Below, one piece after another: positions 47,427 through 56,787 of a stretch of 64,000 bases of DNA; the stretch's first letter is position 1, and each line of letters starts with the position of its first letter. The position numbers and the translations under genes are program-made. Origin of the DNA: Micromonospora sp. MP36. Its GTDB lineage: Bacteria; Actinomycetota; Actinomycetes; Mycobacteriales; Micromonosporaceae. The stretch spans positions 372,001 to 436,000 of the forward strand of contig NZ_VSFA01000001.1 in assembly GCF_008119785.1 (NCBI RefSeq), in the 5' to 3' direction. The notes beneath the pieces were generated by a model, which had not been told where the DNA came from, searched no databases, and saw nothing but the letters and a program-made list of their open reading frames with translations.

Positions 47427-48304
47427 TGACCTCCTCGTCCCCTTCCGACCCGGACGCCGAGACCGGTCATCCATGGTCCGGCGGTCCGGCCCGGCTCGAC
47501 TTCGACCGCCCGCCGGCCCAGCCCGGGACCACCTTCCCGGTCCAGCCCGGAGGGCGCCTGCCGCGGTGGCGACGCCGCCGTACGGTCCTGCTCCTGGCCG
47601 CCCTGCTGGTGGCGGGCGGCGGCGCGGCCGGCCTGCCGGTCCTGGTCCACCGGTCCGCCGGCCGGCCCCCGGTGGCCACCTCGAACCAGCGGCCGGCGAA
47701 CGGCGGTCCCCGGGTGGCCGCGAGCGGCTACCCGACCGCCGGGCCCGGCAGCTTCGCCGCCGCCGACGGCCGCTCTCCGGTACGGGGGCACGAGGGGCCG
47801 CTGCGCCGCTACCGGGTCGAGGTGGAGCAGGGCACCGGACAGGACGCGGACGAGTTCGCCGCCACGGTGGACGCGGTGCTCGGCGACCCGCGGAGCTGGA
47901 TCGCCTCGGGGGAGCTGCGGGTGCAGCGGGTGGCCGAGGCGGCCGCCGCCGACTTCACCATCTACCTGGCCACCCCGGCCACCTCGGAGCGGATGTGCGC
48001 CGACGGCGGCCTGAGCACCCAGCGGTATACCTCGTGTCGGCTGCCCGGCCGGGTCGTCATCAACCTGGCCCGCTGGATGGACGCGGTCCCGGACTACGGC
48101 GCGCCGCTGGAGGTCTACCGGACGTACGTGATCAACCATGAGGTCGGGCACGAGTTTGGGGAGCTGCACCAGGCCTGCCCCGGGCCGGGCGAGCCGGCCC
48201 CGGTGATGCAGCAGCAGACGTACGGGCTGGACGGCTGCGTCGCCAACGCCTGGCCGTACGTGGACGGGATCCGCTACGAGGGGGAGCTGACCGACGGGGT
48301 CTGA
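47426..48304 (+). CDS. DUF3152 membrane-anchored zinc-peptidase-like protein, copy 2
   Basis: 292 residues, same layout as copy 1: a ~48-residue cytoplasmic part, one membrane helix (TVLLLAALLVAGGGAAGLPVLV, ~53-74), and the DUF3152 domain with INHEVGHEFGELHQACPG (HExxHxxGxxH from His238) and PVMQQQTYGLDGC. The two copies are the same length but diverged (for example HQLGHHH against HEFGELH), so the duplication is not recent. ATG overlaps an inverted repeat. Confidence 0.88.
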   Translation: MTSSSPSDPDAETGHPWSGGPARLDFDRPPAQPGTTFPVQPGGRLPRWRRRRTVLLLAALLVAGGGAAGLPVLVHRSAGRPPVATSNQRPANGGPRVAASGYPTAGPGSFAAADGRSPVRGHEGPLRRYRVEVEQGTGQDADEFAATVDAVLGDPRSWIASGELRVQRVAEAAAADFTIYLATPATSERMCADGGLSTQRYTSCRLPGRVVINLARWMDAVPDYGAPLEVYRTYVINHEVGHEFGELHQACPGPGEPAPVMQQQTYGLDGCVANAWPYVDGIRYEGELTDGV

Positions 48305-48411
48305 GTTATTCCCGCTCCCGCATGTCGGGCTACGTGGCGCTCATCATGGCCGATCCCTACCACGACGAGTGACAATTACCCGGTCCCACCGCCGATCCCG
48401 GGGAGTCCACC

Positions 48412-49593
48412 GTGTCGCTGCCCCCGCTCGTCGAGCCCGCCGCCGAGCTGACCGTAGACGAGATCCGTCGCTACTCGCGCCACCTGATCATCCCGGACGT
48501 CGGGGTCGAGGGACAGAAGCGACTGAAGAACGCCCGGGTGCTCTGCGTCGGCGCCGGCGGTCTCGGCTCGCCGGCCCTGCTCTACCTTGCCGCCGCCGGC
48601 GTCGGCACCCTCGGCATCATCGACTTCGACACCGTCGACGAGTCCAACCTCCAGCGGCAGGTCATCCACGGCGTCTCCGACGTCGGCCGGTCGAAGGCCG
48701 AGTCCGCGGCCGCCTCGATCCGTGAGATCAACCCGCTGGTCACCGTGGAGATCCACAACACCGCGCTGGACCGGGACAACGTCAAGGAGATCTTCTCCCA
48801 GTACGACCTGATCGTCGACGGCACCGACAACTTCGCCACGCGCTACATGGTCAACGACGCGGCGGTGCTGCTCGGCAAGCCGTACGTCTGGGGTTCGATC
48901 TACCGGTTCGACGGCCAGGCGTCGGTGTTCTGGGCCGAGCACGGCCCCTGCTACCGCTGCCTCTACCCGGAGCCGCCGCCGCCCGGCATGGTCCCGTCCT
49001 GCGCCGAGGGCGGCGTGCTGGGCGTGCTCTGCGCGTCCATCGGGTCGATCCAGGTCAACGAGGCGATCAAGCTGCTCACCGGCATCGGCGAGCCGCTGGT
49101 CGGCCGGCTGATGGTCTACGACGCCCTGGAGATGAGCTACCGCAAGATCAAGGTCCGCAAGGACCCGGACTGCGTGCTCTGCGGCGAGAACCCCACGGTC
49201 ACCGACCTGCTGGAGGACTACGAGGACTTCTGCGGCGCGGTCTCCGTCGAGGCGCAGGAGGCGGTGGTCGACTCGACCATCACCGCCCTGGAGCTGAAGG
49301 AGTGGCAGGACGCCGGCAAGGACGTCTTCCTGATCGACGTCCGGGAGCCCGCCGAGTACGAGATCGTCCGGATCCCCGGCGCGACCCTCATCCCCAAGGG
49401 CGAGATCATTTCCGGCGAGGCGCTCGCCAAGCTCCCGCAGGACAAGCAGATCGTGCTGCACTGCAAGTCCGGCGTCCGCTCCGCCGAGGCGCTCGCCGCG
49501 CTCAAGGCGGCGGGCTTCAAGGACGCGGTGCACGTCCAGGGTGGCGTGCTCTCCTGGATCAAGCAGATCGATCCGTCGCTGCCCGCGTACTGA
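48412..49593 (+). CDS. moeZ: Adenylyltransferase/sulfurtransferase MoeZ
   Basis: 393 residues. ThiF/E1-like domain: VLCVGAGGLGSPALLYLAAAGVGTLGIIDFDTVDESNLQRQ, VDGTDNFATRYMVND, zinc Cys pairs CYRC (180/183) and CVLC (254/257). C-terminal rhodanese domain with active-site Cys351 in HCKSGVRSAEA. Actinobacterial MoeZ activates small sulfur-carrier proteins (MoaD, CysO, ThiS-like) and charges them as thiocarboxylates for molybdopterin, cysteine or thiamine synthesis. GTG start with GGGGAG upstream. A hairpin follows. Confidence 0.94.
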   Translation: MSLPPLVEPAAELTVDEIRRYSRHLIIPDVGVEGQKRLKNARVLCVGAGGLGSPALLYLAAAGVGTLGIIDFDTVDESNLQRQVIHGVSDVGRSKAESAAASIREINPLVTVEIHNTALDRDNVKEIFSQYDLIVDGTDNFATRYMVNDAAVLLGKPYVWGSIYRFDGQASVFWAEHGPCYRCLYPEPPPPGMVPSCAEGGVLGVLCASIGSIQVNEAIKLLTGIGEPLVGRLMVYDALEMSYRKIKVRKDPDCVLCGENPTVTDLLEDYEDFCGAVSVEAQEAVVDSTITALELKEWQDAGKDVFLIDVREPAEYEIVRIPGATLIPKGEIISGEALAKLPQDKQIVLHCKSGVRSAEALAALKAAGFKDAVHVQGGVLSWIKQIDPSLPAY

Positions 49594-49652
49594 GTCGGCG
49601 AGGGCCGGCGTCTTGAGGCTCGCCGAGCGGGGTCTCCTGACACCAGCCCTAC

Positions 49653-49680
49653 GGGCCCTTCCGGGATGCCGGGAGGGCCC
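49653..49680 (+). terminator. Hairpin after moeZ
   Basis: 12-bp stem (49653-49664 with 49669-49680; arm GGGCCCTTCCGG) with one G-U pair and a 4-nt loop. Confidence 0.8.
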
Positions 49681-49761
49681 CCGCGTACCCGCCGGTGAGC
49701 CGGGCCATCCTTGGCCGAGATACCGAGGCGGGAGGACGTTCCCGCAGGTAGCGTCTCCGTC

Positions 49762-50931
49762 GTGGTCGATCTGGACGCCGCCATCGGCTTCGTCGTGGCG
49801 CATGGGGACGCGGTGGACCGCGCCCGCCTCTCCCGGCTGCGCACCGGTGCCCCGGTGCCGGCCGAGCTGCTCGACGCGGCCGAGGTCGGGCAGGCACCCG
49901 GCGGCGGCTGGCCGGCCGTGCTCGACGGCGAGGTCGCCTCGGTCGACGCGACCTGCTTCCGGCTGGCCGAGCTGGACGACCTCGGGGGGCTCAGCCGTCC
50001 GGCAGCCCGGCACGCCCTGGACTGGCTGGCCGCCCGGCAGCTGCGCGACGGCGGCTGGGACGAGGACCCGTCGCTGGCCGGGTTCGCCCCCGAGTGGGCG
50101 ACCCCGGGCGACCCGGAGGCGCAGCTCTTCCTGACCGCCAACGCCGGGTTCTGGCTGACCGTCGCCGGGCTGGACGCCCGCGCCGCCGGCCCGCTCGACC
50201 ACCGGGTCGGCGGGGCGTACGCTGGGGTGGTGCAGGCGGCGGCCCAGGCGCTGGCCGCGCAGCTCGCCCCCGACGGGAGTTGGCCGTCGTTCCTGCCCGC
50301 CGGCTGGCTGGCCGCGGCCGTGCTGCACCGCCAGCAGATGTACTACGAGTCGGCGCGGATCCAGGCGGTGCTGGCTGAGCGGATCCCGCAGATGTCCCCG
50401 GCCGACGTGGCCTGGCTGGCCGCCACGCTGCGCCGGGTCGAGGTGGGCGAGGAGCAGTGGCTGCTGGTGGCGGCGCGCCAGCGGCTCGCCGAGACCCAGC
50501 GCAGCGACGGCGGCTGGGACAGCGACGACGGCCACCAGTTCGACGTGCACACCACGTTGCGCGCGATCCGGGCCTGCCGTCCGAGCGCTCCCGAGGCCCC
50601 GGTGTCCGGCGCCCCGTTCGTGCCGCCGCAGCCGGCCGCGCTGCCGGATCCGCCCGCGATGCCGGCGCCGCGCCCGGCACCCCCGGCGGGCGCTGTGCCG
50701 CCGCCGGCTCCCCGGCCGGCCCCCGTGCCAGCGCCAGATCCCCGGCCGGCCGCGTCGCCCGCCGTGCCGCCGCCGCACCTCGCTGCGCCGCCCGTCGCGG
50801 CGGGACCGGCGGGGTCGCCGGTCCCGCCGGTGCAGGCCGGGCCGCCGGTCGCGCCGGTGCCGCCGCCGCTGGTGCCGCTGCCTCCGCCGGAGCCCGCCGC
50901 GCCGCCCGAGCCGGCCGCGCCCACCGCCTGA
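49762..50931 (+). CDS. Squalene-cyclase/prenyltransferase-like repeat protein with Pro-rich tail
   Basis: 389 residues. Residues ~85-280 contain QW-like repeats of terpene cyclases: AARQLRDGGWDEDP, LAPDGSWPSF and AETQRSDGGWDSDDGHQFDVHTTLRAIRAC, on an alpha/alpha toroid pattern. The acidic DxDD motif of class II cyclases is not seen (only DSDD near the last QW). The last ~110 residues are almost pure Pro/Ala. GTG 49762 lies 7 nt after TAGCGT (49749-49754), probably leaderless. Enzymatic activity is uncertain; it may be a binding scaffold. Confidence 0.75.
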   Translation: MVDLDAAIGFVVAHGDAVDRARLSRLRTGAPVPAELLDAAEVGQAPGGGWPAVLDGEVASVDATCFRLAELDDLGGLSRPAARHALDWLAARQLRDGGWDEDPSLAGFAPEWATPGDPEAQLFLTANAGFWLTVAGLDARAAGPLDHRVGGAYAGVVQAAAQALAAQLAPDGSWPSFLPAGWLAAAVLHRQQMYYESARIQAVLAERIPQMSPADVAWLAATLRRVEVGEEQWLLVAARQRLAETQRSDGGWDSDDGHQFDVHTTLRAIRACRPSAPEAPVSGAPFVPPQPAALPDPPAMPAPRPAPPAGAVPPPAPRPAPVPAPDPRPAASPAVPPPHLAAPPVAAGPAGSPVPPVQAGPPVAPVPPPLVPLPPPEPAAPPEPAAPTA

Positions 50932-50960
50932 GCGGGCGCGACCGGCCGGCGCGCAGGCCG

Positions 50961-52202
50961 TCAGCGCAGGTGGCCGTCGCCGGTGACCACGTACTTGGTG
51001 CTGGTCAGCTCGGGCAGCCCCATCGGACCCCGGGCGTGCAGCTTCTGCGTGGAGATGCCGATCTCGGCGCCGAAGCCGAACTCGCCGCCGTCGGTGAACC
51101 GGGTCGAGGCGTTCACCATCACCGCCGCCGCGTCCACCCGAGCCACGAACTCCCGCGCCGCCGACTGCGAGTCGGTGACGATCGCCTCGGTGTGGCCGGT
51201 GCCGTACCGCCGGATGTGTGCCACCGCCGCGTCGAGCGAGTCGACGACGGCGACGGAGATGTCGGCGGAGAGGTATTCGGTGGCGAAGTCCTCCTCGGTG
51301 GCCGGGACCACCGCGGCGGAGTGAGCGGCCACCCGGGCGTCGCCGTGCACGGTCACCCCGGCCTGCGCGAAGGCGTCGAGCATCGCCGGCAGGAACGCGT
51401 CCGCGACGTCCGCGTGGACCAGCAGCGACTCGGCGGTGTTGCAGGTGGAGAGGCGCTGGGTCTTGGCGTTCAGGGTGACCGCCACGGCCTTGGCGACGTC
51501 GGCGGCGGCGTCCACGTAGACGTGGCAGTTGCCCACCCCGGTCTCGATCACCGGCACGGTCGACTCCTCGACCACGGTCCGGATCAACGAGGCCCCGCCG
51601 CGCGGGATCAGCACGTCGACCAGCCCTCGCGCGCGCATCAGCTCCTTGACCGAGTCCCGCGAGGTGGCGTCGAGCAGCTGCACCGCGTCCGCCGGCAGGG
51701 CGGCTCCGGCGACCGCGTCCCGGAGCACGGCGACCAGCGCGGCGTTAGACCGGGCCGCCGAGGAGGAGCCGCGCAGCAGCGCCGCGTTGCCCGACTTCAG
51801 GCAGATCCCGGCCGCGTCCACGGTCACGTTCGGCCGGGCCTCGTAGATGATGCCGACCACCCCGAACGGCACCCGGACCTGCCGCAGCTCCAGCCCGTTC
51901 GGCAGGGTCGAGCCGCGGACCACCTCGCCGACCGGGTCGGGCAGCGCGGCCATCTGGCGCAGCGCGTCGGCGATGCCGACCACCCGGCCCGCGTCGAGCG
52001 CCAGCCGATCCAGCACCGCCGCGGTCAGCCCGGCCTCGCGCCCGGCCGCCAGGTCCGTCGCGTTCGCGGCTAGGATCTCCGGGGTACGCGCCACCAGCGC
52101 GTCGGCCATCGCGTGAAGCGCGGCGTCCTTCACGGTACGGGTGGCGACCGCGAGGGCCTCCGCCGCGTCCCGGGCCCGCCGGGCCTGCTCGACGACGCTC
52201 AT
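50961..52202 (-). CDS. proA: Gamma-glutamyl phosphate reductase
   Basis: 413 residues, full length for ProA. Aldehyde-dehydrogenase-type fold with active-site Cys in [12 protein letters not shown], nucleotide-binding region [22 protein letters not shown] and [11 protein letters not shown]. Second step of proline synthesis: reduces gamma-glutamyl phosphate to glutamate semialdehyde. It lies 43 nt downstream of proB on the same strand. Confidence 0.96.
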   Translation of the reverse strand: MSVVEQARRARDAAEALAVATRTVKDAALHAMADALVARTPEILAANATDLAAGREAGLTAAVLDRLALDAGRVVGIADALRQMAALPDPVGEVVRGSTLPNGLELRQVRVPFGVVGIIYEARPNVTVDAAGICLKSGNAALLRGSSSAARSNAALVAVLRDAVAGAALPADAVQLLDATSRDSVKELMRARGLVDVLIPRGGASLIRTVVEESTVPVIETGVGNCHVYVDAAADVAKAVAVTLNAKTQRLSTCNTAESLLVHADVADAFLPAMLDAFAQAGVTVHGDARVAAHSAAVVPATEEDFATEYLSADISVAVVDSLDAAVAHIRRYGTGHTEAIVTDSQSAAREFVARVDAAAVMVNASTRFTDGGEFGFGAEIGISTQKLHARGPMGLPELTSTKYVVTGDGHLR

Positions 52203-52245
52203 CCTGCACTCCTCGGGGTTCTGTGGGACGCCATGCGTCCCGGAT

Positions 52246-53355
52246 TCACAGCAGCACCAGGTCGTCGCGGTGGACGACCTCCCGTTCGTACGCCGGGCCC
52301 AGGGCCGCGGCGAGTTCCGAGGTGGAGCGCCCGAGCAGCCCGGGCAGTTCCACCGCGTCGTAGTTGACCAGCCCCCGGGCCACCGGCGCGCCCGCGGTGT
52401 CCACCAGATCGACCGGGTCGCCGGCGGTGAACGCGCCGTCCACGGCGGTGATCCCGGCCGGCAGCAGCGACTTGCGCCGGCCCACCACCGCCTGCACCGC
52501 GCCCGGGTCGAGGTGCAGCCGCCCCCGGGGTGCGGTGGCGTGCGCCAGCCAGAACAGCCGGGCGGCCGGCCGGCGGCTGCTCGGGTGGAAGAACGTGCCG
52601 ACCGGCTCGCCGGCCAGCGCTGAAGCGGCCAGCGGGGCGGCGGTGAGCACCACCGGGATGCCGAAGCCGGTGGCGATCCGGGCCGCCTCGACCTTGGTCA
52701 CCATGCCCCCGGTGCCCACCCCGGCCCGGCCGGCGCCGCCGATGTCCACGCCCGCCAGGTCGCCCTCGCCGTGGACCTCGGCGATCCGGGTGCTGCCCGG
52801 GCGGGCCGGGTTTCCGGTCCAGAGCGCGTCCACGTCCGACAGCAGCACCAGCAGGTCGGCGTCGACCAGGGCGGCGACCAGCGCGGCCAGCCGGTCGTTG
52901 TCGCCGAACCGGATCTCCTCGGTGGCCACCGTGTCGTTCTCGTTGACGATCGGCACCGCCCGCAGGTCGAGCAGCTTGCGCAGGGTCCGGTACGCGTTGC
53001 GGTAGTGCGCCCGCCGGGTCACGTCGTCGACGGTCAGCAGCACCTGCCCGACGGTGCGGCCGTGTCGGGCGAAGCTGGCCGCGTACCGGCCGATGAGCAG
53101 GCCCTGCCCGACGCTGGCCGCGGCCTGCTGGGTGGCCAGGTCGCGCGGGCGCCGGGCCAGGCCGAGCGGGGCGAGGCCGGCGGCGATCGCGCCGGAGGAG
53201 ACCAGCACCACCTCGCGGCCGGCGCCGGCCAGCGCGCCGAGGGTGTCGACCAGGGCGTCGACCCGGGTGTCGTCCAGGCCGCCCGCCGCCGTGGTCAGCG
53301 AGGACGAGCCGATCTTGACGACGATCCGGCGGGCCGCGGTTACTGCTTCACGCAC
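52246..53355 (-). CDS. proB: Glutamate 5-kinase
   Basis: 369 residues from GTG 53355. Amino-acid kinase domain: [57 protein letters not shown] and [12 protein letters not shown]-terminal PUA domain ([26 protein letters not shown]). First step of proline synthesis. Much longer in-frame extensions upstream run antisense to the next two genes and were rejected. Confidence 0.96.
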   Translation of the reverse strand: MREAVTAARRIVVKIGSSSLTTAAGGLDDTRVDALVDTLGALAGAGREVVLVSSGAIAAGLAPLGLARRPRDLATQQAAASVGQGLLIGRYAASFARHGRTVGQVLLTVDDVTRRAHYRNAYRTLRKLLDLRAVPIVNENDTVATEEIRFGDNDRLAALVAALVDADLLVLLSDVDALWTGNPARPGSTRIAEVHGEGDLAGVDIGGAGRAGVGTGGMVTKVEAARIATGFGIPVVLTAAPLAASALAGEPVGTFFHPSSRRPAARLFWLAHATAPRGRLHLDPGAVQAVVGRRKSLLPAGITAVDGAFTAGDPVDLVDTAGAPVARGLVNYDAVELPGLLGRSTSELAAALGPAYEREVVHRDDLVLL

Positions 53356-53416
53356 CCGACCATTCTGCGCGTCCGGGTCGGCGAGGCCCCGTCGCGTTCC
53401 CATATCGTGGCAGCTC

Positions 53417-53728
53417 GTGACACCTGACGAGTACGTCGAGGCGGTGCTCGACCTGGTCGAGCGGATCCCGCCGGGCCGGGTGATGTCGTACGGGGCGGTG
53501 GCCGACGCGCTCGCCGAGCGCTCGGGGCGGGCCTCGGCCCGGCTGGTCGGCTCGATCATGGCCCGGCACGGGGGCGGAGTGCCCTGGCACCGGGTGGTGA
53601 ACTCGGCCGGGCGGCTGCCACCCGGGCACGAGGTGGAGGCGCGGGCGCGGCTGCGCGCCGAGGGCTGTCCGCTGCGCGGGGCGGGGGTGGACATGGCGGC
53701 ATCATGGTCGCCCGACGAGACGATGTGA
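53417..53728 (+). CDS. Alkyltransferase-like (ATL) DNA-binding protein
   Basis: 103 residues, the size of a lone MGMT DNA-binding domain: VMSYGAVADALAERSG, ARLVGSIMARHGGGVPWHRVVNSAGRL. The active-site Cys of O6-alkylguanine transferases (PCHRV) is replaced by Trp57 (PWHRV), the defining change of ATL proteins, which flag O6-alkylguanine for nucleotide excision repair. GTG start 8 nt after TATCGT (53403-53408). Divergent from proB. Confidence 0.93.
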   Translation: MTPDEYVEAVLDLVERIPPGRVMSYGAVADALAERSGRASARLVGSIMARHGGGVPWHRVVNSAGRLPPGHEVEARARLRAEGCPLRGAGVDMAASWSPDETM

Positions 53729-53760
53729 TCCCGGCCATAACGTGAGTAGCATTCGGCTCC

Positions 53761-55131
53761 ATGGACCCGGCGGGGCAGGGGCCGCCGCCCCGCCGGGTGC
53801 ACCTCGGGTACGCGCTGGGCTCGCTGGTCACCGGGGCGTTCGGCACCGTGCCCGGGCTGCTCCTGCTGCCGTACCTCACCGACACGCTGGGCGTCGCGGC
53901 CGGCGTGGCCGCCCTGCTGGTGCTCCTGCCCAAGGCCTGGGACGTGCTGGTCAACCCGGTGGCCGGGCGGGTCTCCGACCGGACCCGGTCCCGTTGGGGT
54001 GCCCGCCGGCCGTACCTGCTCGGCGGTGGGCTGGCGTTGGCGGTGCTCTTCGCCTCGATCTTCGCCGCGCCGTTCGGGGCCGGCCCGGCCGCCGGGGCGT
54101 ACGTGGCGGTGGCGTTCCTGGCCACCGCGACCGCGTTCGCCTTCTTCCAGGTGCCGTACGTGGCGATGCCGGCCGAGCTGACCGGCGACCCGGCGGAGCG
54201 TACCCGGCTGATGAGCTGGCGGATCGCGGTGCTGGCGCTGGCCATCCTGGTCTCCGGCGCGGTGGCCCCGGCGGTGGTGACCGCCGGCGGCGACGGGGTG
54301 CCGGGACACCGCTGGATGGGCCTCTTCGTCGCCGCGCTGATCGTGGCCGGGGCGGTCGGGGCGTTCCTCGGCACCCGGTCCGCGCCCACCGGGACGGTGG
54401 GGGAGAGCGAACCGAGCCTGCGCGCCCAGCTCGCGGTCGCCGGCCGGAACCGGCCGTTCCGGGCCCTGCTGGTCTGCTTCGTGGTGCAGTCCGCCGGGGT
54501 GGCGACCGTGCTGGCCGGGGTGAGCTACTTCGCCGGCCAGGTGCTCCGCGCCCCGGAGACCGGGCCGACCCTGCTCTTCGCCTGCTTCGTCGGGCCGGCG
54601 CTGCTCGTCATGCCGCTCTGGACCCGGGTGGGCGCGCGGGTCGGCAAGCGGGCGGCCCTGGTCGCCGCGTCGCTGCTCTTCGCGGCCGGCGCGCTGGCCC
54701 TCGTCGCCGCGCCCGCGCTGCCGGCCGTCGGGGTCTACGCCGTGGTCGCGCTGATCGGCGTCGGGTACGCCGGCCAGCAGGTCTTCGCCCTCGCCATGCT
54801 GCCGGACTGCATCGCGTACGACACCGCGCGCACCGGCCGCCGGCAGGCCGGCGTGTTCACCGGGCTCTGGACGGCCGGGGAGACGTTCGGTCTCGCCCTC
54901 GGCCCGGGCCTCTACGGCCTGGTCCTCCAGCTCTCCGGCTACGTGTCGTCGTCCACCGGGGTCGCCGCCGACCAGTCCGCCGGCGCCCGCCTCGGCGTGC
55001 TGCTCGGCTTCACCGTCCTCCCGGCCCTGCTGGTCGCCGCCCCGGTGCTGCTGCTGCGCGCCTACACCCTGACCCCCGCCCAGCTCGCCGCCGGCTCGGC
55101 GCGGTCGGTTACCGCGCCGGCGGGCGCATGA
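53761..55131 (+). CDS. MFS transporter of the GPH (MelB-like) type
   Basis: 456 residues, 12 predicted membrane helices. LGYALGSLVTGAFGTVPGLLLLPYLTDTLG at the start and NPVAGRVSDRTRSRWGARRPYLLGG in loop 2-3 are typical of glycoside-pentoside-hexuronide:cation symporters. Substrate may be a sugar conjugate; not determined. ATG 8 nt after TAGCAT (53747-53752), no ribosome site: probably leaderless. Confidence 0.88.
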   Translation: MDPAGQGPPPRRVHLGYALGSLVTGAFGTVPGLLLLPYLTDTLGVAAGVAALLVLLPKAWDVLVNPVAGRVSDRTRSRWGARRPYLLGGGLALAVLFASIFAAPFGAGPAAGAYVAVAFLATATAFAFFQVPYVAMPAELTGDPAERTRLMSWRIAVLALAILVSGAVAPAVVTAGGDGVPGHRWMGLFVAALIVAGAVGAFLGTRSAPTGTVGESEPSLRAQLAVAGRNRPFRALLVCFVVQSAGVATVLAGVSYFAGQVLRAPETGPTLLFACFVGPALLVMPLWTRVGARVGKRAALVAASLLFAAGALALVAAPALPAVGVYAVVALIGVGYAGQQVFALAMLPDCIAYDTARTGRRQAGVFTGLWTAGETFGLALGPGLYGLVLQLSGYVSSSTGVAADQSAGARLGVLLGFTVLPALLVAAPVLLLRAYTLTPAQLAAGSARSVTAPAGA

Positions 55132-55252
55132 ACCGCGACCGGGCGGGCCGGCCGCGGCGAGTGAGTGCCAGCAGGGGTCTCCTCCACCACGCGCGGCGTT
55201 GACCGGGGTCCCTGCCCTGCCGACCGCCACGAGGAAAGGGCGTCACGAGTCG

Positions 55253-56725
55253 ATGATCGAGGAAGGGACGGGCGCGCTGCCCGTCGAGGGGGTGCCCGCG
55301 GACCGGGTGCTGGCGGAGATCCGGGCCCTGCGCGCGGCCGACCGGCCGACCCACGGCGGGCGGCTGTTCGCCTACGTCTACGACCCCGGCGTGGCCGGGC
55401 TGGACGAGCTGGCCCGGGCCGCGTACGCGGAGAGCGCCCACGTCAATGGGCTTGACCCGACGGCCTTTCCGTCCCTGCTGGCGATGGAGAACGCCCTGGT
55501 CGGGGCGGCCGCCCGGCTGCTTGGCGGTGGCCCGGGCACGAGCGCCCCGGAGGTGGTCGGCAGCGTCACCGGCGGCGGCACCGAGTCACTGATCCTGGCC
55601 GTCAAGGCGGCCCGGGACGCCCGGCCGGACCTCGCCGCGCCGCGGATCGTGGTGCCGGCCAGCGGGCACGCCGCGTTCGCCAAGGCGGCCCACTACCTGC
55701 GGGTGGCCCTCGACACCGTGCCCGTGGACCCGGCCACCCTGCGGCCGGCGGTGGCGGACGTGGCCGCCGCGATCCGGCCGGAGACCGTGCTGGTCGCCGC
55801 CTCCGCCCCCGCATACGCGCACGGCGTGATCGACCCGGTCGCGGAGATCGCGGCGGTGGCGGCGGCGGCCGGGGTGCGCTGCCACGTGGACGCCTGCTTC
55901 GGCGGCTGGGCGCTGCCCTGGCTGCGGCGGCTCGGCGCGCCGGTGCCGGCGTTCGACTTCGCCGTCGACGGGGTCACCTCGATCTCCGTCGACCTGCACA
56001 AGTACGCGTACGCCCCGAAGGGGGTGTCGGTGCTGCTGCACCGGGACGCCGGGCTGCGGGCGCCGCAGTACTTCGGATACGCGGACTGGCCCGGTTACAC
56101 CATGGTCAACCCGGTGATCGCCTCCACCAGGTCCGGCGGTCCGATCGCCGCCGCGTACGCCACCCTGCGCCACCTCGGCGAGGCCGGCTACCTGCGGCTG
56201 GCCGCGCGGACCCGGGAGGCGGTGTCCGGGCTGGCCGACGCGGTACGCGCCGTCGACGGGCTGCGGCTGCTGGCCGAGCCGGAGTCGACCGTGGTCTGCT
56301 TCACCAGCGACGACCCCGGTCTCGACCTGTTCGTGCTGGTCGACGAGTTGACCGCGCGCGGCTGGCACACCCAGCCCCAGCTCGCGTACGCCGGGCTGCC
56401 GGCCAGCGTGCACCTCACGGTGACCGCGGCGGTGGCCCCGCGGGTGGCCGAGTTCGGCCCGGCGCTGGCCGACGCGGCGGCGGTCGCGCGGGCGGCCGGC
56501 CCGGTCGTCCTGCCGCCGGAGGTGCGTGCGCTCGCGGCGTCGCTGACCCCGGAGGAGCTCAGCCCGGAGTTGATCGCCGGACTGGCCGCCGGCCTCGGGC
56601 TCGGTGCCGGGCCGGCGCCGGACCGGATGGCGGCCGTGAACACCCTGCTCGACGCCGCCCCGGTGCCCCTGCGGGAACGGCTGCTGGTGGAGTTCGTCGG
56701 GCTGTTGCAACGCCCCACCTGGTGA
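55253..56725 (+). CDS. PLP-dependent decarboxylase/lyase (sphingosine-phosphate-lyase/GAD-like)
   Basis: 490 residues. Fold type I PLP enzyme: GSVTGGGTESLILAVKAARD binds the phosphate, CHVDACFGGWALPW carries the Asp that contacts PLP nitrogen, and the Schiff-base Lys is in SISVDLHKYAYAPKGVSVLL. The DLHKY.Y.PKG motif and start THGGRLFAYVYDPG are typical of bacterial sphingosine-1-phosphate-lyase-like proteins. Substrate unknown. ATG 55253 has only a weak, distant GAGGAAAGG upstream. A hairpin separates it from the convergent secreted-protein gene. Confidence 0.88.
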   Translation: MIEEGTGALPVEGVPADRVLAEIRALRAADRPTHGGRLFAYVYDPGVAGLDELARAAYAESAHVNGLDPTAFPSLLAMENALVGAAARLLGGGPGTSAPEVVGSVTGGGTESLILAVKAARDARPDLAAPRIVVPASGHAAFAKAAHYLRVALDTVPVDPATLRPAVADVAAAIRPETVLVAASAPAYAHGVIDPVAEIAAVAAAAGVRCHVDACFGGWALPWLRRLGAPVPAFDFAVDGVTSISVDLHKYAYAPKGVSVLLHRDAGLRAPQYFGYADWPGYTMVNPVIASTRSGGPIAAAYATLRHLGEAGYLRLAARTREAVSGLADAVRAVDGLRLLAEPESTVVCFTSDDPGLDLFVLVDELTARGWHTQPQLAYAGLPASVHLTVTAAVAPRVAEFGPALADAAAVARAAGPVVLPPEVRALAASLTPEELSPELIAGLAAGLGLGAGPAPDRMAAVNTLLDAAPVPLRERLLVEFVGLLQRPTW

Positions 56726-56747
56726 GTGCCGCTCGCGACCCGACCCT

Positions 56748-56782
56748 GTCGTCCGGCCGGGGAAGCACCCCGGCCGAACGAC
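56748..56782. terminator. Hairpin between convergent genes
   Basis: 15-nt arms (56748-56762, 56768-56782; GTCGTCCGGCCGGGG) pair except for one internal mismatch; loop AAGCA. Serves both the PLP enzyme gene and the minus-strand gene at 56788. Confidence 0.88.
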
Positions 56783-56787
56783 GTCTT

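Noticed and set aside
52246..55230. 994-codon minus-strand frame containing proB
   Set aside because: Only the last ~369 codons are ProB. The upstream part runs opposite the ATL and MFS genes and has no domain.
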